NCBI RefSeq assembly: GCF_041734735.1
Contig: NC_134876.1
Coordinates: 82,246,174 to 82,310,173, forward strand
DNA length: 64,000 nt
Origin: Babylonia areolata
Lineage: Eukaryota; Mollusca; Gastropoda; Neogastropoda; Buccinidae
Direction: 5' to 3'
Below are positions 42,041-64,000 of this stretch, piece after piece (position 1 is the stretch's first letter; every line of letters starts with the position of its first letter). Position numbers and translations under genes: made by a program. The notes below the pieces were generated by a model, which was not told where the DNA came from, searched no databases, and saw only the letters and a program-made list of their open reading frames with translations.

Positions 42041-44559
42041 TATATATGGGGAAATGCCTAGTTCATATAATAAATTCTGTGGCATTCTGTGTTTGAATGA
42101 AACATGTATGCATTAAAGTTCCCTTTATCCCTTTCTAGTGAAACTTAAGTCTCTCGAGATATCACATTTTGTCCAAAACAACTACCTGATTGTTACATCA
42201 CATGCTTGATACATTTGATAAAAGTAAAGAGAAACTAGAAAAGTAGAAGCATATGTTTGGCAACTGGAGGGAGTTGTGGTATTTGTTTATTTTGTTTGTT
42301 TTTTTGTGTGTTTTTTTTTGAGAGGGGTGGATGGATTTTGGCGGTGGGGAGAGAGGGCTAGTTCTGATACAAACAGTTTTCACAGGCTACACATATTCTG
42401 GATGAATGTGGAAGTCTTATGGAAGTCATCATGGAAGTCCTTGATAATGAACACAAGAATGTGATTTGCACAAACAAAATTCAATATTCCCTTACAAACA
42501 AAATGGAAGAAATCCATCCATTAAACTGTGGTCAACACGAGTCACACAGGTTGTATTAACATATACAGGACTTTAAAGCCTCCAATCATATCACTGCCAC
42601 GAATGTAGAAAACTGAAACAAAAATGTATCACACACAAACAGCACACACACACTCACACCCCTTGGACAAGACTTCCTACATTTTGCCCATTCAAAAGTT
42701 CTCAGTTTATACATCTTTAGTGCTCAGTGATTCTGATGTGTGGCTTATATATCTGGTCAGTTTTCATCAGTTCATGGAGAAGCAAAAGCAACAACAATAA
42801 CAACCCCCAACCTCTTTCAAACACATCACTCTGCTACCACAAAAACAAACAACTCAAAAACCAACAATGAAATTGAACAAAAAGTGGTCATCAAGTTGTA
42901 AAAACATTCATACACTAAAGAATAAGACAAACATATGTGAGAAACCTAGTTGTTTTTGAAACCAGTTACACATATCAAGACACCTTACACCCTCAAAAAA
43001 TGGCAAAGAAAAAAATTAACACATGCACTCACTAATGTATGCACATACAAAACAAATCATTATCATCACATGATAGATTCTGCCTCAATGGAGATATTTG
43101 TCAGTCTTAAGGTAACAAACAAAAAACAAACAAACAAAACAAAAACAAAACAACAACAACAACAAAGGTTTCATTCATTTGTGATCATACTTCAGACACT
43201 AAATCATGTCCAAAATGAATTCTTGAACTAATCTTGTTCCCTAAAGCTGGACAAACATAGCAACATTTGTATGTGTACAACTGCGATTAAATGAGTATGT
43301 GTGCAAACAACAGAGAGAAAAATGATAATGAGAGAGACAGACAGACATACACAAGGCCTGCCTTCCTGAAATACCATTTCAGCCCAAGTTTTCAGTAGTC
43401 AGAGAAAGCAGGGAGATTGAACAGTGATTGTGTGAAGCAAACAACTGGGTGAAGAAAAACCAGATCAGACTGAATGAATCATGTAACCTGGAATTACAGA
43501 AATCAGAATATAACTGTGGGTGTTTCTTGAAACTACCACAGATAAAACATAATAGAAAGAAAAAACGAAAAGAAAGAAAAAGAAAAAACGAAAATGGCTG
43601 GTATGGACACTGAAACAAACTGTCCTGAAGACAGCAACTTGTGAAAACAACGGTCAGACCAAGATGTACAAAGCAAAAAGACAACAGAGACAAAAGAAAC
43701 ATGCTATTAATATAACACACTATTCATGGCGTTTGTCCATTACCTTTTTATATTGTTTAGATTAGAATACTCTGTGTTTTGCAAGTACCAGTGAGACAGC
43801 AAAATGGATCATCAGAATGGAAAAAGACAGAACTGTGGTCATTTCGTTTTAACGATGCGCACATATTTGAATTATTTAATTTCACTTATTAGTCAACATT
43901 AAAATAAATCTAAGCATGCATACACATACACGCACACACACACACTTTCTGACACATTCCCAGGGGTGTACATCTACATGGGATATCAGAAACAGGCCTG
44001 TCAATCTTGCTGAGAAGTCCATTCATTATTTCATTGAAAGAGGTCACACTTTTATGCCCCATTGTTACCTGTCATGAATACAGAGACTGATTCCGTTTTG
44101 AGCATCATGGACTTTCAGTATCAGAATCTGTAGCTTGCCCCATATTGATAAGTAGACTGAAACAGTTTGTGCTGCACAGGTCTACTAACAGCAGATGACT
44201 GTCCTGCTGCATGTACCAACTTTCCATACAGATGTACTCCCCAACATTATTCTAAGATAACAGACAACCAAAGCCTTCCTACATAAATTCAAAGGAGACA
44301 AAACAAGGCTGCAAAGTAACATTATACTTTAAGCAGTGTAACATGACTATATATTCATTTTCTGAAAGACTGCGTTGCACTCCCAAAGGGTAACACTGAT
44401 CAACAATAAACATCACAAGACACCACCGACAGATAAACAAAAAAAACATTTGAAAAGATACTTTCCATAGGCTGGCATTTCATTTTCAGTGACTGTTTCA
44501 CCCACCAGGATGCCAGAAGTGCCTCGGGTGCCCGGGTTTTTTTCCCCCACCACTGACTG

Positions 44560-44800
44560 AACCTTTATGGTGGTCTGGGTGCAGTCTTTTGGATGACAGC
44601 CACAGTTAACTGCACTTTCATAAGCAGCATTCATTTGGCACTTGTTTATAATATAAACAAAACTACAGCAACAAAAGCATTGTCCTTTGACAAATTCTGC
44701 AGACACATTCACTTTAACCAGTTCATTTAGAGACAGGGAGGAGCGTGGTGTGGAGGGAACAGGATATACTATACTGATGAGACACATCTTACAAAGAAAG
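44560..44800 (+). mobile_element. old, diverged copy of the second SINE subfamily
   Basis: The order TGGTGGTCTGGG, then TTTTGGATGA, then GCAGCATTCATTTGGCAC, then GCAACAAAAGCATTG matches the 46262-46640 SINE with many changes. It lies downstream of PTEN, perhaps in its 3' UTR. Confidence 0.5.
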
Positions 44801-45145
44801 TGGTCCAAATTTCACACAAGGTTAAACTGGTCCAAATTTCACACACCAGATAGGGATTAGTGGTGGGAAAGGGAGTGGTGGAGGGAATGGGAGGGAACTA
44901 TACTGATGAGAAATACCCTACGAAGAATGTGGTCCAAATTTCACACAAAGCAAAAAGTGGTCCAAATTTCACAGAAGTGAAAGTGGTCCAAAATTCACAC
45001 AACAGATAGGGAGGAGTGGGTGGGGGGGACAAGAGGGAGCTGTACTGATGTGACACACCAAACATAAAAAGTGGTCCAATTTTCACACAAAGCAAGAGTG
45101 GTCCGAATTTCACACAAAGAGAAAGTGGTCTAAACTCCATACAAA
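44725..45145. repeat. higher-order minisatellite downstream of PTEN
   Basis: The short unit AGTGGTCCAAATTTCACACA recurs about eight times. It sits in a larger unit of roughly 130-180 bp that also holds AGATAGGGAGGAGTGG and ACTATACTGATGAGA, repeated about three times. Confidence 0.85.
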
Positions 45146-45750
45146 ACTTTGCAGAAACAAACAAAAAAAACAGCTGTATAGTACAACTGTAGGCACACAC
45201 ATAACCACCCACTCACAAAATCAACAAAGTGGAAAAAAGAGACAAACACCCAGCCACAAAAGAAGAGATCGCCACTCATGACAACCACACACACACACAG
45301 AGTTATTTTTCTATTAGTGTTTCAGTTCAAAATGGCATACACATGTAATACATGCCAAATGGCTATTACACAAAATCAAAAAACTAAGAAAACGTTTTTC
45401 TCATTTCAGTCAAACGTGGTCCATTTTGTACATTCAGTACATTTTGTACTGGTGTGAGACACCAGTGTGCACAAGCCATCCTCACTGTTCATGACAAGAA
45501 AACACCACCCATTCTTTTGTTGGTACAGCTCAGATTAATGAAGTGATTCTCTGCTGAGGTCAGAGATGGAGTGGAAAGGGGTGGGCGAACACACACACAC
45601 ACACACACACATGCATGAACACACACACTCACACTTCACCTTAAAGTTAAAGCATACTTTTTAGCAGCACCCTGAATACCACCCAGAAAAGCCTGTACAC
45701 ACAGTAGCAGATTGAAGTGTCCAGCACAAGCTTTCCCCCTCTTGCTGGGT

Positions 45751-60823
<15,073 letters not shown>

Positions 60824-62021
60824 CTATAAACTGCATGTCATTTCACAGTCACAGGTTTTTCAAAACACAAGCCAAATTTCACAAGGAACAGATTCCCTAT
60901 CACAGTATCACTGCCATCAAATGAGAATCCGTTTGCTGTAATGCACTGGGAATGAGTCGAGGCCTTTCAGGCAAATCAATCACAGCATCTGGCATTTCGC
61001 CGTGAACGCCGAACGAAGCGAACGCCTCCTGAACGAGATTATTAATAGATGATCTTCACGCCATCTCGGGTCAGTTCTTGTAAAAACACAGTATCCATCA
61101 TGATGACATCAGGCACACACCACATCGTGCACTCAGTCACAAAATGTGTACAGCTTTTTTTTTCCGACTCGATGATTGCGCGCAAGAATAAAATATAATC
61201 CTGAGAATTATTCAAAATAAAGTTACATTCTGCGTTTGAAATTACCCCATACAAACACAGTTGATGCGAAAAGGATCTTCGGCGATTTTCAAGCTTATCA
61301 AAAAATAATATTTTTGTAGTATTAACATTTTGTGATGCAGGTCAGAGTTCAAACCGAAACTTTGCTTGAGAAGCACACTTCCGTGGCCTTCATATCTAGG
61401 TCAAACAGCACTCGTCTGACAGTCGTCAAGTGTAGGCCCAAACGACAGTGACACACTGACCGCGAATGCCCTAACCCCTACGACCGAATCACTCGCACAA
61501 TCATTTTGTTAATACGCAAGTGTTGCTGATTGTTTTTGGAACGTAATCTGATTGTGAGTGGGACAGATAATATTTTTGTTACGTCAATAAATCCTAATGT
61601 TGTACTCTGTATAATATATTGTGGGTGCAAATCACTTAACGAGTTAAAGCAAGTTAAAATAATGCTCATACGAGGTGTGAATGAAATCTATAAATACACG
61701 TAAAAGTTTTGCATGCGTGAGTTGTGTGTTATGTAATCAATTACGTGCAAAAAAAACAACAAAAAAACAAACAAACAAACTTTGCATGCCGAATGCGTGT
61801 GTGCTTGATATTGATTACTCTAAAGGCCCAATGGTGTCATGAAAGGAAAGTGGATTGATTAATCTCAAAATCTATGTTCTGTAAATGACAGTATGAAATA
61901 CACATGCATGCAGATTTTGGGGAAATAGGAATTAATGCAGCCACAAACCTGTTCAGCGGTATCTTGGAGTGCACCTGTGTGTCTGTGTGTGTGTGTGTGT
62001 GTATTACGTTATACATATATG

Positions 62022-62032
<11 letters not shown>

Positions 62033-62078
<46 letters not shown>

Positions 62079-62090
62079 ATATATACATGT

Positions 62091-62128
<38 letters not shown>

Positions 62129-62346
62129 ATCTTACACCCTATTTGACTGAAGGTGACACCCAAGATGCATGCCGTGGCTTATGCTGTTCACTGAGCCTGT
62201 TGTTATTATTTGCAGCACATTATATCTGTACTCTGTCAGTGTTACCGACTGACCACTGGCACTGATTTTCCCGTCCGTTACCATATACGACCCTCCCGGT
62301 TCTAAGTTCTTGAGATTAATACAAAGTAAAATTTCGTTTCCGTCAT

Positions 62347-62391
<45 letters not shown>

Positions 62392-62405
62392 CACCAGACC
62401 GTGAC

Positions 62406-62447
<42 letters not shown>

Positions 62448-62453
62448 AGGTGT

Positions 62454-62497
<44 letters not shown>

Positions 62498-62817
62498 ATT
62501 ATTCCAGTGCTGATAACCACAGTTACAGATCTGAAACCCAAGAGTTCTAAACCGTGGCCGTCGAACCTCTGCTTGACTGGACCAGACGGCAGCCACTCTC
62601 ACATTGACCAAACACCAGTGCTGATGATCACAACTGCAGATCTGAAACTGAACAGATCATGAGTGACGAGAACTTGTCTGAAAAGGTGAAGGATCTTGAT
62701 GTTCAAGAGGCATGGGACTGCTTCAAAATGACACTAACGGAGACCATGGACAAATGCATCCCCCAAATCAGTACTGGCGCGCGTGTGTCAGTGTCACTAA
62801 GTGCCAGGTGTGCCACT

Positions 62818-62854
<37 letters not shown>

Positions 62855-62863
62855 GTGTGTGTG

Positions 62864-62938
<75 letters not shown>

Positions 62939-62945
62939 CGTGTGT
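62033..62945. repeat. GT microsatellite cluster upstream of PTEN
   Basis: GT arrays at 62037-62074, 62097-62126, 62348-62390, 62410-62446, 62457-62494 and 62820-62942, separated by short unique segments. Confidence 0.9.
62640..62780 (+). mobile_element. possible LINE scrap
   Basis: The sequence encodes NLSEKVKDLDVQEAWDCFKM, TLTETMDKCIPQ. It resembles the linker between endonuclease and reverse transcriptase in some LINEs. The longer open frame to 63738 is mostly microsatellite translation. Confidence 0.3.
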
Positions 62946-63017
62946 TCAAGTTACTGATGGTCTAATTGCAACCTTAAACAAAAGCCAAGAATTGCATGTC
63001 TCGGTTCACAGTGTTTC

Positions 63018-63079
63018 CGTGCTCCGGCTCAGTGTCTGTCCCTATCTCTCAGACTCAGCTATGATCTGTATCTCTGTCT

Positions 63080-63118
<39 letters not shown>

Positions 63119-63258
63119 ACACAATGGTAGGCATTGTACTCACTTCCACGTCAGCTCGTCCGGCCTTTTATCGGTTTGCCGCTGTGCTCCGGCTCAGTGT
63201 TTGTCAGTCCCTATCTCCCAGACTCAGCTATGATCTGTATCTCTGTCTCATTCCGAGT

Positions 63259-63289
<31 letters not shown>

Positions 63290-63310
63290 ACACAATGGTA
63301 GGCATCGTCA
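63018..63310. repeat. tandem duplication of about 170 bp
   Basis: Both copies read GTGCTCCGGCTCAGTGT, then CTCAGACTCAGCTATGATCT or CCAGACTCAGCTATGATCTG, then a CA array and CTGACACAATGGTAGGCAT. Confidence 0.85.
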
Positions 63311-64000
63311 GTGCTCACTTCCACATCAGCTCGTCCGGTCTTGCCGGCGTGGACCCTGGCTTTGTAATATTACACTTTCTCTGCTTCCCGGTTCAGTTCT
63401 CATGCCACCACCACATCCCTTTCACACACCGTGATACAACCCCTTCGCTCCAGTTCAGAAACTTAAAAAGTCTTCTTAAATGCCGCGGAGCTGAGAGCAC
63501 GAAACCGCGCAAAACTGCCGAAATTACAGACAATGCTCATATTTCCTCAGTGAGGGTTCACTCGACTGCAGCTATATATACTGTCAACTTTACTTGCAGG
63601 GTTGGTGGTTTTGGGGCAGCACAGAATCCTTCCTCACCACTGAACTGTATGACAAGAAATCAGGGCTCCAGTCAGCATGTTGGCATACTATATGCTGAGG
63701 GACGGGTGGACAGCGGGGTTGCGGGTTACCGCAACTGATCCGCCACACTATCGGAGTTGAAAATATACGAGTTGGACGAATGCCGTTTGTGTGTGTCTCG
63801 TCGAGGTGTCAGTCACTGATGTTTTCTGGACTTCATAAAAATAGCCTGAAATAGCGGATGACTTCCTCTTTCAAACACCAGCAGATACACGCTGCCCCGG
63901 ATAACACCAGTGAAGACACTCAGTGATGTACTGTACCGATGCCTAAGGAGACACGAGGCCTCACTGAGTCAGTGACCCTACAACTTCCACTTACTATATA

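Larger units (their letters stand above)
38900..45750. other. AT-rich stretch downstream of PTEN
   Basis: May include a long PTEN 3' UTR, but no convincing poly(A) signal was found close to the stop codon. It holds two minisatellites, an old SINE copy and one weak exon candidate at 41707-41775. Confidence 0.45.
60842..64000. other. PTEN upstream region
   Basis: 60842-61700 is mostly unique and should include the PTEN promoter and leader. From 61960 onward it is GT arrays, a possible LINE scrap and the duplicated block; no gene is supported. Confidence 0.5.

Noticed and set aside
44725-45145. CRISPR-like array
   Set aside because: The repeats are closely and unevenly spaced, show hierarchical structure and lie in an animal genome; this is a minisatellite.
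62659-63738. A 359-codon plus-strand open frame
   Set aside because: Most of it is GT/CA repeat and duplicated block; only the first 35-40 codons look protein-like, possibly a LINE scrap.

Overview
The window is eukaryotic genomic DNA, most likely from a gastropod mollusc (inference). It has intron-rich animal genes, very dense CA/GT microsatellites, tRNA-derived SINEs of a kind I associate with gastropods, LINE 3' ends with ATT-type tails, a DIRS-type element and a piggyBac-like MITE. No bacterial genes, operons, rRNA genes or CRISPR arrays were seen.

Four host genes were rebuilt by matching splice sites and codon phase. (1) 1475-11163, minus: an N-terminal-nucleophile hydrolase of the dcd1A/dcd1B (acid-ceramidase/penicillin-acyltransferase-like) type. 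Eight exons are present and the 3' end lies beyond the left edge. (2) 14117-21024, plus: DCTN5, dynactin p25, complete in six exons (183 residues). It is divergent from gene 1. (3) 24384-27436, minus: a secreted lipocalin (apolipoprotein D-like), complete in four exons (210 residues), convergent with DCTN5, with TATA box and poly(A) signal. (4) 45751-60805, minus: PTEN, complete in nine coding exons (467 residues), with catalytic numbering identical to human PTEN (C124, R130).

Between the lipocalin and PTEN (27.6-45.7 kb) no complete gene is recognised. Two or three splice-flanked minus-strand candidate exons suggest an unidentified gene. This stretch also holds a LINE fragment, SINE copies, a 2.06 kb degenerate DIRS element with inverted ends and a circular-junction repeat, and several minisatellites. 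From 61 to 64 kb there are GT arrays, a local duplication and a possible LINE scrap.

The four genes are unrelated housekeeping, secretory and signalling genes. I see no new multi-gene system. The best points are in the gene structures: an intron inside the PTEN P-loop codons, a duplicated PTEN exon end with its donor site, a start-overlapping uORF in PTEN, and a splice donor that is itself part of a roughly 470 bp GT microsatellite in the hydrolase gene.
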